From JAGQPD01 sp020426865 (lineage in GTDB: Bacteria; Planctomycetota; Planctomycetia; Pirellulales; Pirellulaceae): 64,000 nt of DNA. Positions 17,246 through 26,733 of the stretch are shown one piece after another. The DNA lies in NCBI GenBank assembly GCA_041399065.1, contig JAWKTN010000007.1:310001-374000 (forward strand), read 5' to 3'. The notes under the pieces were generated by a model. The model did not search any database and was not told the origin of the DNA. It saw nothing but the letters and a program-made list of their open reading frames with translations. The translations under genes and the position numbers were made by a program. Numbering within the stretch: the stretch's first letter is position 1; each line of letters starts with the position of its first letter.

Positions 17246-18187
17246 TTACTTGGCATCGGACGACGAGGACGGCGGCTCGTGGTCGAAGTCCTTCCACTTC
17301 ATCGCCCGACGAAATGGTTCCACTCGAAGCACGATCTCACCGTCCTGAAAGATTCGGACGGTGCCATTGGATTCACTAACTGCCACAGCGATCGCCGTCG
17401 TCTTCTTGGTAATCGCGGCGGCGGCCCAATGGCGGCTGCCCAGGCCTTTTGACAGCGAGATATTTTCCGCAGACGCATCAATATAACGACAGGCCGCCTC
17501 CACAGTCCCATCGGAACTGACCAGGAACGCACCATCCATCAACGCGACTTCCTTTAACCCCTCGCGGACGCGGGGATCCCGCAGATTTCTTTCCTTGCGG
17601 TTATATCCTTTCACGGGATCGAAACCGATGGCATGACTGTTTTGCAGGACTTTGCGGGTATCCCCCACGATGAACAACGTCCCGACTGGTTTCCCCTCGC
17701 GCCCCTCACGTCCGATATCCACGGCCAAATCAACAACCAGCTTCAGTGTGTCCAACGGGACGCGATTGGCCAATTGCCGCAAATCTCGCGACGTCAGCTG
17801 CCCGAGATGGATTTCTAACTGGACGTAGCTAACCGAATCGATCCGGGCTGGATCAAAGCCACTGTAAACCGCAATGACGCTTGCCCCCGGCGAAAGGATT
17901 TCCTCGGCGACGCTCTTGAGCAACGCCTGACTGATGCGATCGTGAACAGGAGTATCCGCGCCGTCGAGGATAATGAGGTCCAATCCCAGATCGGCAGCGC
18001 CGGTAGTATGCTCGGGATTTTCGGCAACGACCAACAAGTGCAATTTGCCGGCCAGTTTCTGCATTTGCTCCCAGTCAGTTTTTCCCGCCACAAGCACCAT
18101 AATGGCATCGGCTTCCATGACACCGGCCAATTTGACGGCCAGCCCGAACATCGTGGCAAACTGTTCGCCGAATTTCTGGGATTTCAT
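17246..18187 (-). CDS. DacZ-like diadenylate cyclase
   Basis: 313 residues. The first ~120 form an alpha/beta domain (EADAIMVLVAGKTDWEQMQK, GLDLIILDG, SVIAVYSGFD) like the pyruvate-kinase C-terminal-like domain of archaeal DacZ. Residues ~140-290 are a DisA_N (DAC) domain: GREGKPVGTLFIVGDTRKVL, HAIGFDP, the DGA motif at 218-220, and GSRHWAAAAITKKTTAIAVA, in which the usual RHR motif appears as RHW (252-254). DAC enzymes make c-di-AMP from two ATP. The product is inferred; the RHW change may matter. It converges on nnrE with a 12 bp gap. Confidence 0.85.
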   Translation of the reverse strand: MKSQKFGEQFATMFGLAVKLAGVMEADAIMVLVAGKTDWEQMQKLAGKLHLLVVAENPEHTTGAADLGLDLIILDGADTPVHDRISQALLKSVAEEILSPGASVIAVYSGFDPARIDSVSYVQLEIHLGQLTSRDLRQLANRVPLDTLKLVVDLAVDIGREGREGKPVGTLFIVGDTRKVLQNSHAIGFDPVKGYNRKERNLRDPRVREGLKEVALMDGAFLVSSDGTVEAACRYIDASAENISLSKGLGSRHWAAAAITKKTTAIAVAVSESNGTVRIFQDGEIVLRVEPFRRAMKWKDFDHEPPSSSSDAK

Positions 18188-18360
18188 AGAGTTACTTCAC
18201 AGCAGATAAAACACTTCGCAGCCGAAATCGATGTGTGCATATTAGAGATGTTGCGGCATCTGGGCAACCACGTGCCGCACACAATTCGTGTTCGCTAGCG
18301 GATGTTTTGCAGGAGGTTCCAGTAGCCCCGAAGTAGCCCCCGCAATGGCGTCACTGCAAC

Positions 18361-20035
18361 CTACCGAAAGGACGGTGTACGACGCCCACCGAAGGCAGGG
18401 CGAGCTGGCCCCTGTTGCATGTTCTGAGAACGCACGGGCTGCCGCGCCGGCACGGAGTATTCGGCCAGCTGTTCGGAGCGTTCACCTGGTTTTCCATCGA
18501 AGACACGTTCATCGTAGACAGCCAAGGCCCGAATGGCGTGAGAAATGGGCCCCTGTTCAAAGTCATAGTAGCGGTTCTGCATCATCATGTTGGTCAGTGC
18601 ATCGATGGCCCGCACGATTCGGGGATCGTTCAATTGCCCGTCGGGCAATGAGAACACGAGCCATTCCAGGATATGCCCGGTCGTTTTGATTTTCCGTTCC
18701 AAGCCACCCCAGTCACCGGGCCCACGCCAAAAATTGCAGCTAAGCGTTCCATCCGCATTTTGATAACGCAGCGCCAACTGCTGGTAGCGGACGGCGAATT
18801 GCTGTGCGCAGCCATTGGCCGTCGACGGGGCCGCCGTGCTGGAGCCGCTTTTGCACGCAGTATGTGTAAGCCATCAAGCGGTGCGTGCCACCGCACGTCA
18901 CGCCATTAATCGGTTGTGCGAGCTCTTCCTCAATCAAGCGAGGGATGCTCCATGTCGAACCGTCCGAAGCCTGCCAGGTCGCGTCGGGCTCGAGATAATG
19001 GGAAAGCCCGATCAGCTTAAACGTCAACTCGGTACGTGGGCGGCACGACGCCTTCTCGGCCTCGATCAGGTCCTTGATCGTTAGCCGCTCACCCTCCACC
19101 AACAGCGGATAGGAATCCATAATGCGCGACTGCGCCAACAACGCCAAGAACTGCCCATCGTGGCCCTGCAAGCCAGGCCCCGTACGTCGCACTAACTGTC
19201 CGTCCGCAGAAAGCGACAGCAAACGTTCGTTTCGACACGGACCGTTCGCACACAACCAACTGGTAGCATTGACGCGTTTTCCGTTCGCTCCGCCAATATG
19301 GATTTCGGTATCAACGCCGAACGATAGCATCGCATGCATGATCGACCATGGGCTGTCCTCGGCCGTGTTCATCGCCCGATGCTGATAATAAAATGCTAAA
19401 CACTGTCGAATTCGATCGCGCCTCGCTGCCATTGCCGGCGAGAGATTAAGTTCACGTGTCTTCGCGCGCACCGGTGTCGCTCGGGAGGATTGGTCAGCCG
19501 TTACCGCCTTCGATTTCGTGGTTGACGCATCGGATCTCTCCTCAGACGTCGAGTTGGGATGCTCACTACGGTCGTCGGCCGCTTCCGACGGAATTGACAA
19601 CCGCCTCGGCTCCCGGGAGTCGCCGGCTGACGGCACAACCGATTTAGGCTGGGCCAATTCGGCCGTCGGCTCGTCTTCGCTCCGGTCGGTCACCGTCAGA
19701 TTTTTCGTATTGCTTGGCGATGTGGTTTTCAGCGAGGGGAACCTGCCACGGCTCGCGGCGACCTGTACCTCATGGTTGACCAGCCGAACGGGTTGAGGTG
19801 ACCTGGCGTTCGAACGCGCGACGACATCGGCAATGGGCAAAGCAGTTTCCAGCGACAATGGTGCCGGTGCCAACACCTTCTGTGGGCACGATGGAAATTG
19901 TTCGGCCTCTTGTGACTCGCTGTCGATCTGCAACGCAGGGACCCGTGTTCGATCGGTCGGTTCGCTCACTACCGACTTCATTAGATAAACCAAACCGGCA
20001 AATAAAATCGCCGAGGAGACGAGCGTGCGTAACAT
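18361..20035 (-). pseudogene. Frameshifted secreted protein, toroid-like C-terminus
   Basis: Two minus-strand frames make one protein. The N-terminal frame starts at 20035 (MLRTLVSSAILFAGLVYLMK, a signal or anchor, AAGGG upstream). A low-complexity Ser/Pro/Thr linker and a helical domain follow, ending GGTHRLMAYTYCVQKRL before running to a stop at 18740. The second frame picks up near 18815 (QQFAVRYQQLALRYQNADGT, LSCNFWRGPGDWGG, TTGHILEWLVFSLPDG) and stops at 18361. The break is a one-base shift around 18800-18815. The repeated helix pairs with GGTHR and DGTxSxNF motifs resemble alpha/alpha toroids (terpene-cyclase-like). It may be a true pseudogene, a programmed shift or a sequencing error. 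Confidence 0.75.
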
Positions 20036-20254
20036 CGAGCTGCCCTTCGCGGAGTCATTAAACAATCATTTCATCACTGGCTCACGTCTTCTATCGGAAC
20101 GCTGCTCGGCGCGATTCACACCAAAAAAACTCAAGCCTACTTTCGTCGGCCTCCGCTCGAGCTGCCCGTTAAACTCTAAGGCCTACCGAAGATGCGCCAC
20201 GCGGCCATTGCGGCACTCACGCCTGCAGTGCTATCAACAAAACCCGGCCTGCGA

Positions 20255-20950
20255 TCAACGGGACTCGGCTAAGGTTGCTCCATCCTGTGCCGTGTATTGA
20301 GCCGCATACTGTCGCCATTTCGTTACGTCATCGCCAATCGACTGGCCAGTCACTTTGCGAAGCGACGCCATGGCTGCCAGCTGAACGGCTGGATCTCGGT
20401 CGTTAACAATCGGTAGCAACACGCTGGTGCTCGGCGAGGACGGGATTTGGCCGAGCGCTTCAACGGCAGCGAGTCGCACGTCGACGTCTTCGGAGTGGAC
20501 AAGGAACCGAGAAAGCTCCTGCACGGCGGCTTCTGATTTTCGTTGCCCCCACGAGCGACAGGCCTCAACACGCACAACGGGATCGTCGTCCTCGCCGGCA
20601 ATCTTGAGGGCTTCTTCGGCCGACGGTACGTTGAATGCGCCGAGTGTTCGCACGACCTCTCGACGGACCAGCACATCGGTCTCTTTTGATAGTTGTTGTT
20701 CGAGCCTGGCTACTGCTGCCAACTGCTGATCGTCTGGTGCACTGGCCGCAGCCGCCGCAAGAGAACGCATCTGTTGGATGCGTTCGGAGGACGTGGGACC
20801 GTACGCCTCCTTCCATCGCAAGGCATTTAATTGGTCGGCATTCGACGTCCCAAAGCGTCCGGAAATCCCGGAAATACACCCCATCACGACGACCAACAAC
20901 GGCACCATCGCGACCACGATAGCAATGTGCGTTCGGCGGACTTCCACCAC
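20255..20950 (-). CDS. HEAT-repeat lipoprotein
   Basis: 231 residues. A signal peptide (IAIVVAMVPLLVVVMGC) ends in a lipobox Cys. Residues ~85-215 contain about four HEAT-type repeats with DxxVxxRxxAxxALG wording: VLVRREVVRTLGAFNVPSAE, DPVVRVEACRSWGQR, VDVRLAAVEALGQI, DPAVQLAAMASLRK. HEAT arrays are protein-binding scaffolds; the partner is unknown. The start is GTG at 20950, with AGGAG seven bases upstream. It is followed on the same strand by the frameshifted gene after 219 bp. Confidence 0.85.
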   Translation of the reverse strand: MVEVRRTHIAIVVAMVPLLVVVMGCISGISGRFGTSNADQLNALRWKEAYGPTSSERIQQMRSLAAAAASAPDDQQLAAVARLEQQLSKETDVLVRREVVRTLGAFNVPSAEEALKIAGEDDDPVVRVEACRSWGQRKSEAAVQELSRFLVHSEDVDVRLAAVEALGQIPSSPSTSVLLPIVNDRDPAVQLAAMASLRKVTGQSIGDDVTKWRQYAAQYTAQDGATLAESR

Positions 20951-21110
20951 AATGTTGCTCCTCAGGACAACGACCTAATATCTACGACAACGGACTGGTC
21001 AACAGCAGTGTGGCGAATCGGTTTGCCGCGACGCGGCACTTGAGGACTCGACGCACTCCTGTGTTCTTGTGTGACTGTTAGCAGAAAGGCACGAACGCAG
21101 CGAGACCGAT

Positions 21111-22307
21111 TTACTCTCCTCGCAACGATAGCACTGCCGTCACTCGATGCTGATATGGCAACAGGAACAGCACGGCAGCCTGGTCGCCAGATAGTCGCAA
21201 CTCCTTCCGCAGGTGTTCCGGGACAATTTTCACACCACGTTGCTTGATTTCCAAGGTACCGATCCGTCGTTGCTGTAGGTACCGAGCCAGGCGCCGACGG
21301 TCGAAGGGCATGATGTCGACAACACGAAACGAATCGGCCAACGCACCGTCAAACGGATCATCGGAGGATAGGTAGGCCACCTGGCGATCAACTGCCGACA
21401 TATTGGCACGCAGCGCCAACGCAGAGACAAGGCGCGCCGCCACGACACAGGGATGCGGATCGTGGAGGAATTGTCCGATGGCGGAAAGGGGAGGCAGCGG
21501 CGGTTCGCCGATTGTGTGGAGAGACTGTCGTTCTTTCCCGTGGTCGTCAATCACGACGGCGGAACGAGATTGGACACGTTCGGCAAGTTCGCCGAACAAC
21601 AAGAGTTGCTGTGGACATGCGCGGTCGTAACCGACCCACAGGCGTTCACACGTTGGCAGCCAGTCGCCCGGAACATCGGCTGCCGGGGCGATCTTGATCA
21701 TCCCATTACCGTTTCGAGACAGGAGCTTCCGGATTTGGGATGCGTTGGGCGCGTAGTGATCGATTTGCGTGCTCCGGCGACCGTCGGCCCGGCGATCGGG
21801 ATCCAAGTGCCAGGCCCAGTGATCACGCAGTTCGACAGTACAAACGTCACGCTGCAAGACGGCAACACGCCCGTAACCGACCGACTCGAGATTCACTTGG
21901 GCAAACCATGCATGCACGGGATCCCAATCCACGGCGACCACATCGTGAACAGCATGCAACTGCATCGCGTCCCCGGCGATGCCACAGCACAGATCAGCAA
22001 CTTGGGTGCGAGTATCCCGCCGAAACAGGCTGCCCTTATAAGTTGCGATGGCGTCACCGCTCGACTGCTCCAGTCCCTTGCGCGTAAAAAAAAGCTGGTC
22101 GGCCAAGCGAAATTTCTCGCGGCCACGTTTGCGAAGTTCCAATTGTTCTAGAACCAGATGAGTGCGTTCGGCTGACAACTCGCGGCGTAGTATCTGCGAT
22201 GCCCGAACAATATTGTTACCGTATTCTGATGCAACGCGCAGCCATGGCGCCGCATCGGGACCGGTGAGCCATCGGTAGTCGTCAAGTAGATAAGTCATGA
22301 CCGTCAT
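21111..22307 (-). CDS. Class I SAM methyltransferase with THUMP-like domain
   Basis: About 398 residues. The middle has a SAM-binding core: ATYKGSLFRRDTRTQVADLC, CGIAGDAMQLHAVHDVVAVD, then NLESVGYGRVAVLQRDV and a DPDRRADGRR segment. A C-terminal THUMP-like part (PFDRRRLARYLQQRRIGTLE, IKQRGVKIVPEHLRKEL) ends the protein. Proteins of this layout are predicted RNA or small-molecule methyltransferases; the substrate is not known. The start is ambiguous (ATG 22307 or 22298). The longest frame begins inside the repeat array next door and is not credible. Confidence 0.82.
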   Translation of the reverse strand: MTVMTYLLDDYRWLTGPDAAPWLRVASEYGNNIVRASQILRRELSAERTHLVLEQLELRKRGREKFRLADQLFFTRKGLEQSSGDAIATYKGSLFRRDTRTQVADLCCGIAGDAMQLHAVHDVVAVDWDPVHAWFAQVNLESVGYGRVAVLQRDVCTVELRDHWAWHLDPDRRADGRRSTQIDHYAPNASQIRKLLSRNGNGMIKIAPAADVPGDWLPTCERLWVGYDRACPQQLLLFGELAERVQSRSAVVIDDHGKERQSLHTIGEPPLPPLSAIGQFLHDPHPCVVAARLVSALALRANMSAVDRQVAYLSSDDPFDGALADSFRVVDIMPFDRRRLARYLQQRRIGTLEIKQRGVKIVPEHLRKELRLSGDQAAVLFLLPYQHRVTAVLSLRGE

Positions 22308-23029
22308 TTCAAAAAGCAACGAGCGTACATAGCTCCAGCCGTGTCCCGAGCGCAATCACTCGGCCCGGCGATGGCCAAACCGGGCAAGCAGGCCAAGGCA
22401 GGTGGACACGGCGGAGCGATCCGGGTCGCATTGATTGACACGACGGCCTGGCCAATACGGATTTTATTTTGCCAGAACAAATAGCTCCAGCCGTGTCCCA
22501 GGCACAATCACTTGGCCTGGCAATGGCCAAACCGGGCAAGCAGGCCGAGACAGTTGGACACGGCGGAGCGATTCGGGTCGCATTGATTGCCACGACGTCC
22601 TGGCCAATACGGATTTTGTTTTGTCATAACAAATAGCTCCAGCCGTGTCCCAGGCACAATCACTTGGCCTGGCAATGGCCAAACCGGGCAAGCAGGCCGA
22701 GACAGTTGGACACGGCGGAGCGATTCGGGTCGCATTGATTGCCACGACGTCCTGGCCAATACGGATTTTGTTTTGTCATAACAAATAGCTCCAGCCGTGT
22801 CCCAGGCACAATCACTTGGCCTGGCAATGGCCAAACCGGGCAAGCAGGCCGAGTGATTGCGCCTGGGACACGGCTGGAGCTATTTATGCGCAAGAACACG
22901 ATTATCCTGTTTAAGTAGGAGACTCAAGCATGCAGCGCGCGCTTTTATACGGGCCGTCATTGCTAGCCGATAGAATGCGAAGCCCACCGATATCGAACGA
23001 TCGCGAGTTGCATTGGAGGACTCTCTGGG
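22308..23029. other. Divergent intergenic region dominated by a repeat array
   Basis: The space between the methyltransferase (minus) and the hypothetical protein at 23030 (plus) is almost filled by the TIR-bounded array at 22330-22881. Any promoter for either gene must lie in or next to it. The ~150 bp after the array show no further feature. Confidence 0.7.
22330..22881. mobile_element. MITE-like element with tandem 152 bp units
   Basis: Units start at 22330, 22482, 22634 and 22786, each with TAGCTCCAGCCGTGTCCC. Units 2 and 3 are identical over 152 bp, unit 1 is diverged, and unit 4 is cut after 68 bp. The array closes with an inverted copy of the unit start (22852-22881), matching the left end at 28 of 30 bases, so the whole has 30 bp terminal inverted repeats. 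TA dinucleotides sit at both outer ends, as left by IS630/mariner-type transposition. 152 is not a multiple of three, so the array is not coding. Each unit also carries an internal inverted GGACACGGCGGAGC. Confidence 0.8.
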
Positions 23030-24139
23030 ATGTTTGGACGAAGGTTTCTACTTTTAGGAGTCATCACGGCGGCGATTGCGATTCCGTACTATTTGTCCCA
23101 GGACACGCCAAACAATCCGATAGGCAATTGGTGGGACTCGATGTGGACGACGACCGACGCCGTGGAGTCGGGTCCGGGGGTACTGGAGTCGGCAGCTAGT
23201 CCACTTTCCGGTCCGACCACTGCCAATTACGGCGCGTACCCACCGAGGGGCAATCCGCTGGCACCAAACTACGGGGCGGTTGGCAACTCCCCCTTGGGAC
23301 CGTCGTTGACGCCGATGCCAGGTTCGGCGGTTCCGCCCGTTGAGTACGTGGACGCGACACGACCACCCTTGTCGGGGCCGACGGTTGCTTGTCTGTGCGA
23401 ACTGCTGCGGTTTGACATCAGCCATACGTGGGTCATGGACAATTGGTCGCGAGTCAGCACACAGTTGGGTGACACCGACTTACAGGGCCTGCGGGTGACG
23501 CTTGTCAGTGGGACCGCGATGGATGATCTGGCCGGTTCGCTGACCTACTATTTTGACACCAATCATCAATTGCAGCGGATCTCGTTCGTCGGCAACACAG
23601 GCGATCCAATACAACTGGTAACGTTGATGACACAGCAATACGGACTGCAAGCCGAACCGGCTCTTGGCGGCGGCTTGTACCTTGACCGTCGTTCTGGCGA
23701 GCCTACGGCGGGCTTACGTGTGCGATTCGCGCCCGTGATCCGGGCCAGCGATCCGCGGCAGCGGTACGATGTGAAGCTGGAATTGAATCGCCCCGGTACA
23801 ACATACGGGTTGAGTGACGACTTCGATGCCCTCTTGGCCGAAGAGTTGCGTGCCAAGCAATGGCAGCCGGCCGACGCGGCGAAACTGGTCGACGATGCCG
23901 AGAAAGCGGAGCAACCGAAACGAAAACTCAGACCAGGTGAGGATTGGAGCACATTGACGGACGAAGAGTTGCTGAACCTGGACTTGGATGACTTGGAGAA
24001 ATCGATGCAGGAGCCGGCGGCTGACGGCAATGAAGGCACAGGTGCCTCGCTGAAAGCGGCGGGAGAGGAGAACAGCACACGTTCGAGTGGCACGCAAGGC
24101 CCTCCCTCAGTCCGCTTCCACCGCGAGCATGGCCGCTAA
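23030..24139 (+). CDS. Conserved planctomycete hypothetical, possibly DUF6690
   Basis: 369 residues. An N-terminal signal or anchor (FGRRFLLLGVITAAIAIPYY), a Pro/Gly/Asn-rich linker with LSGPT repeats, and a folded domain around residues 120-270 (ELLRFDISHTWVMDNWSRVS, LRVTLVSGTAMDDLAGSLTY, YFDTNHQLQRISFVGNTGDP). A charged tail includes DEELLNLDLDDLEKSMQE. I recall similar proteins only from planctomycetes, so the DUF6690 label is tentative. No enzyme motif is visible. GGAGGA lies ten bases before the ATG. Confidence 0.75.
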   Translation: MFGRRFLLLGVITAAIAIPYYLSQDTPNNPIGNWWDSMWTTTDAVESGPGVLESAASPLSGPTTANYGAYPPRGNPLAPNYGAVGNSPLGPSLTPMPGSAVPPVEYVDATRPPLSGPTVACLCELLRFDISHTWVMDNWSRVSTQLGDTDLQGLRVTLVSGTAMDDLAGSLTYYFDTNHQLQRISFVGNTGDPIQLVTLMTQQYGLQAEPALGGGLYLDRRSGEPTAGLRVRFAPVIRASDPRQRYDVKLELNRPGTTYGLSDDFDALLAEELRAKQWQPADAAKLVDDAEKAEQPKRKLRPGEDWSTLTDEELLNLDLDDLEKSMQEPAADGNEGTGASLKAAGEENSTRSSGTQGPPSVRFHREHGR

Positions 24140-24221
24140 GACCGACGCACACTCGATGCGCCGACCCTATTGCCACGCAAGTGCTTGTCCATTTTTATGT
24201 CATTCCTGGCAGTCAGCTCCA

Positions 24222-24266
24222 ATACCTCGAGGTTCGAGGTATTGAATACCTCGAACCTCGAGGTAT
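24222..24266. repeat. 45 bp nested palindrome
   Basis: A perfect 22 bp inverted repeat (24222-24243 with 24245-24266) around a single G. Each arm is itself nearly palindromic: ATACCTCGA and TCGAGGTAT around GGT. It lies between two convergent genes, where it could act as a two-way transcription stop, although no T run follows. Its GGTTCGAGGTATT core recurs at 9346-9411. Confidence 0.9.
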
Positions 24267-24298
24267 CATCACTTTTTGCAACGGACGCCAGCCACGAG

Positions 24299-26671
24299 CT
24301 ACCGGAGACTTTCAAAGGGTGTATTCATCACGGGATACTTGCGCCACTGGCCGTAATCAAAGTGCCACCATTCATGCTCATAGATCGTAAACCCTTCCGC
24401 CTCCATGGCATCGCGCAATAATTCACGATGGTAACGAGCGCGGGAATGCGCAACCGGATAGTCGGGAAAGGCACGTGGCGAGAATTCGTCGTAACCGGCT
24501 CCCATATCGACGGCCTTACCGGTGTTCAAATCGAACAACGTAAGATCGATGGCACAACCGCGGTTATGTCGACTGCCGGTAGCGGGATTGGCCACAAATA
24601 TCTTCTGTTCGGCAGGCGTGGCATCCCAAAACATCTTGGTAACGTACCATGGTCGGTAGGCGTCATGAATGAGCAATCCGTAACCGAGCTGATTGAGTTT
24701 CCGGTGTGCCCGCACTACGGCTTCGGCGGCCGGACGCTGGAGAAACGCGCGTGGTTGATCGTAGAATTCGACTCCCATGAAATTGTTTTGTGTCGCGTAG
24801 CGGATATCAAAATGGATCGTGCCGTCCAGTCGCACAAGCTCAACCAAATCGCTCGCCAGCTCGCTGTGCGTCAAGGATTCGGCCGGTCGGGCTGCCAGGG
24901 CGTCTCGACGCAACTCATCAATGGATGCCGTTGGCGCAATTCGAAACGTCGAACCATCTTCCGCCCCGAGCGTTCGGCGGTCGAATTGCACCGATGCCGC
25001 TCTGACGTATCGTGCGTTTCCGTTGTTGGTTGGTCCAAACCGCAGCTGCTCGCCTTCATAAAGTCCGTAATCAGGAAACGCAAATACGCCCTCACCAACT
25101 TCGGTCAGCGGATAGTGAAAGAACCATTCAATCAAGCAGTGTAATTGACCGCCACGTTCGTAGACGTACAACGTGTTGTGGTCCCAACCATATTCGCCGA
25201 CGAGGCCTTGATATCGTTCGGGCAACGGGCTGGGAAGGCGGCGATCGACACGTGAGTATTGCTTGTCATTGCGGCGAATCGACTGATTGACGTCGAGGTA
25301 TAGCTCAGGGCCGAACCCGAAACAATCGTCACATACCAAGTGGTCCTGTTGCCAACCCAATCGTCGTTCTAATTCTTCTCCCAGTAAAAACAATTCGCCG
25401 TTGCGTTCGCGCAATTCGAATTCCTTGTGAGTGGACTCGTCGCGATACAGGCCATCCAACTGACGAGCTCGCAGGGGCGGAATCTCAGTGCTGGTTTCCC
25501 ACGCCGGGAATTTGACGCCGGCAACGTTTTTCTGAGTGAGCAGCGATCGCATGGTATGCTCGGCGATTCGCTTGGCAATGCCGTTGGATAGATCACGTGA
25601 TGTGGCGACGACCACTGCTAACTGCTGTTCGGGCAACACGAGGAACTGAGTCGAAAACCCGTACACCGCTCCGCCATGCCCAACCGCTGGAAGAACGTCC
25701 AACTCCGAAAGGTGAAACCCTAAGCCAAAACCTTTGTACTGTTGCTCGAATTGCGGTGTCATCATCAACTCCCACGTTTCCGATCGCAGCAGCGAAGCTT
25801 GATTTTTCGTCGCCGAACCACAAATTGCTTTTGCGAACTCGGCGAGATCGATTACTGACGAGTAGAGGTTGCCGGCGGGAAGTGTCCCCAATGTGAATGT
25901 GGGTGCCGGAAAACTTCGCCCATCATACGTCCACATCTCGGCATCTGCGATGCGTTCTACCCACCCGTCACGCAGCACGAAGCCCGAACTCGACATGCCA
26001 AGCGGCTGAAGAATCGATTCATCAACAGCATCGGCAAACGGCTTACCCGCCAATTGCTCCACGACAAGCCCCACGACGGAAACCCCGGCATTGGAATACT
26101 TGGTACGTGAGGCCGGCTCAAAGACGGCATCGGACTCGTTGAGACTCGCCACGGTCGTCGCCAGCGTCGGCGAACTATCGTCAAAGTAGTGGCCAAGGGG
26201 CGGTTCGCGTACGATACCAGCTCGGTGGGCCATCAACTGCCTGAGCGTGATAGGTGCTTCAAATCGAGTTCGGGGATGGAATCCGGTTAAGATGTCGGAG
26301 ACTGGGCGATCAAGATCGACCTTCCCTTGTTCGAACCATTGCATCAGGGCAACATCGGTGAACAGCTTGGAAACCGAACCAACGCGGAACACCGTTTGGG
26401 CGGTGGCGGGCTGCTCCTTACGTGCGTCTTGCCAACCGAATCCTTGCGCCCAAACCGTTTGGGAACCGTCGACCAAAGCGATCGACAGGGCGTTGATTTT
26501 CTTGTCCTCCATTTCACGTTGAACAATGGCGGAGATCGTTGTCGCCAACTCGTCATAACCAGCAGCTGCACTGATATTTGCCGTAGCGTCGTCGGCGACA
26601 GCGGAGACCGATGTTGCGAACCACAGTGTACCGGCCAAAAACACGTTTGTCAGAGTAACCCGAATCGACAT
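24299..26671 (-). CDS. Beta-lactamase-family / VanX dipeptidase fusion
   Basis: 790 residues, exported (signal peptide ending near SVSAVADD). Residues ~35-390 are a class-C beta-lactamase/penicillin-binding-like serine hydrolase with SVSK (99-102), YSN (192-194) and HGG (332-334). A ~190 residue linker domain with beta character follows. Residues ~610-790 match D-Ala-D-Ala dipeptidases (VanX): IHFDIRYATQNNFMG, SRHNRGCAIDLTL (zinc His702 and Asp709) and EHEWWHFDY (Glu767, His770). The fusion should act on peptidoglycan peptides or D-amino-acid dipeptides in the periplasm. All catalytic residues look intact. Confidence 0.92.
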   Translation of the reverse strand: MSIRVTLTNVFLAGTLWFATSVSAVADDATANISAAAGYDELATTISAIVQREMEDKKINALSIALVDGSQTVWAQGFGWQDARKEQPATAQTVFRVGSVSKLFTDVALMQWFEQGKVDLDRPVSDILTGFHPRTRFEAPITLRQLMAHRAGIVREPPLGHYFDDSSPTLATTVASLNESDAVFEPASRTKYSNAGVSVVGLVVEQLAGKPFADAVDESILQPLGMSSSGFVLRDGWVERIADAEMWTYDGRSFPAPTFTLGTLPAGNLYSSVIDLAEFAKAICGSATKNQASLLRSETWELMMTPQFEQQYKGFGLGFHLSELDVLPAVGHGGAVYGFSTQFLVLPEQQLAVVVATSRDLSNGIAKRIAEHTMRSLLTQKNVAGVKFPAWETSTEIPPLRARQLDGLYRDESTHKEFELRERNGELFLLGEELERRLGWQQDHLVCDDCFGFGPELYLDVNQSIRRNDKQYSRVDRRLPSPLPERYQGLVGEYGWDHNTLYVYERGGQLHCLIEWFFHYPLTEVGEGVFAFPDYGLYEGEQLRFGPTNNGNARYVRAASVQFDRRTLGAEDGSTFRIAPTASIDELRRDALAARPAESLTHSELASDLVELVRLDGTIHFDIRYATQNNFMGVEFYDQPRAFLQRPAAEAVVRAHRKLNQLGYGLLIHDAYRPWYVTKMFWDATPAEQKIFVANPATGSRHNRGCAIDLTLFDLNTGKAVDMGAGYDEFSPRAFPDYPVAHSRARYHRELLRDAMEAEGFTIYEHEWWHFDYGQWRKYPVMNTPFESLR

Positions 26672-26733
26672 CGGCGGTGCTCCCGGTTACGATGGTCGTC
26701 CAATAGCTTTCGACATCAATATACGCCCTCGGC

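Noticed and set aside
22330..22881. CRISPR array
   Set aside because: The units are long (152 bp), lack short repeats with unique spacers, and no cas gene is present anywhere in the window.
22309..22899. Overlapping frames of 60-110 codons inside the 152 bp repeat array
   Set aside because: The unit length is not a multiple of three, so each copy falls in a different frame and none is conserved as protein.
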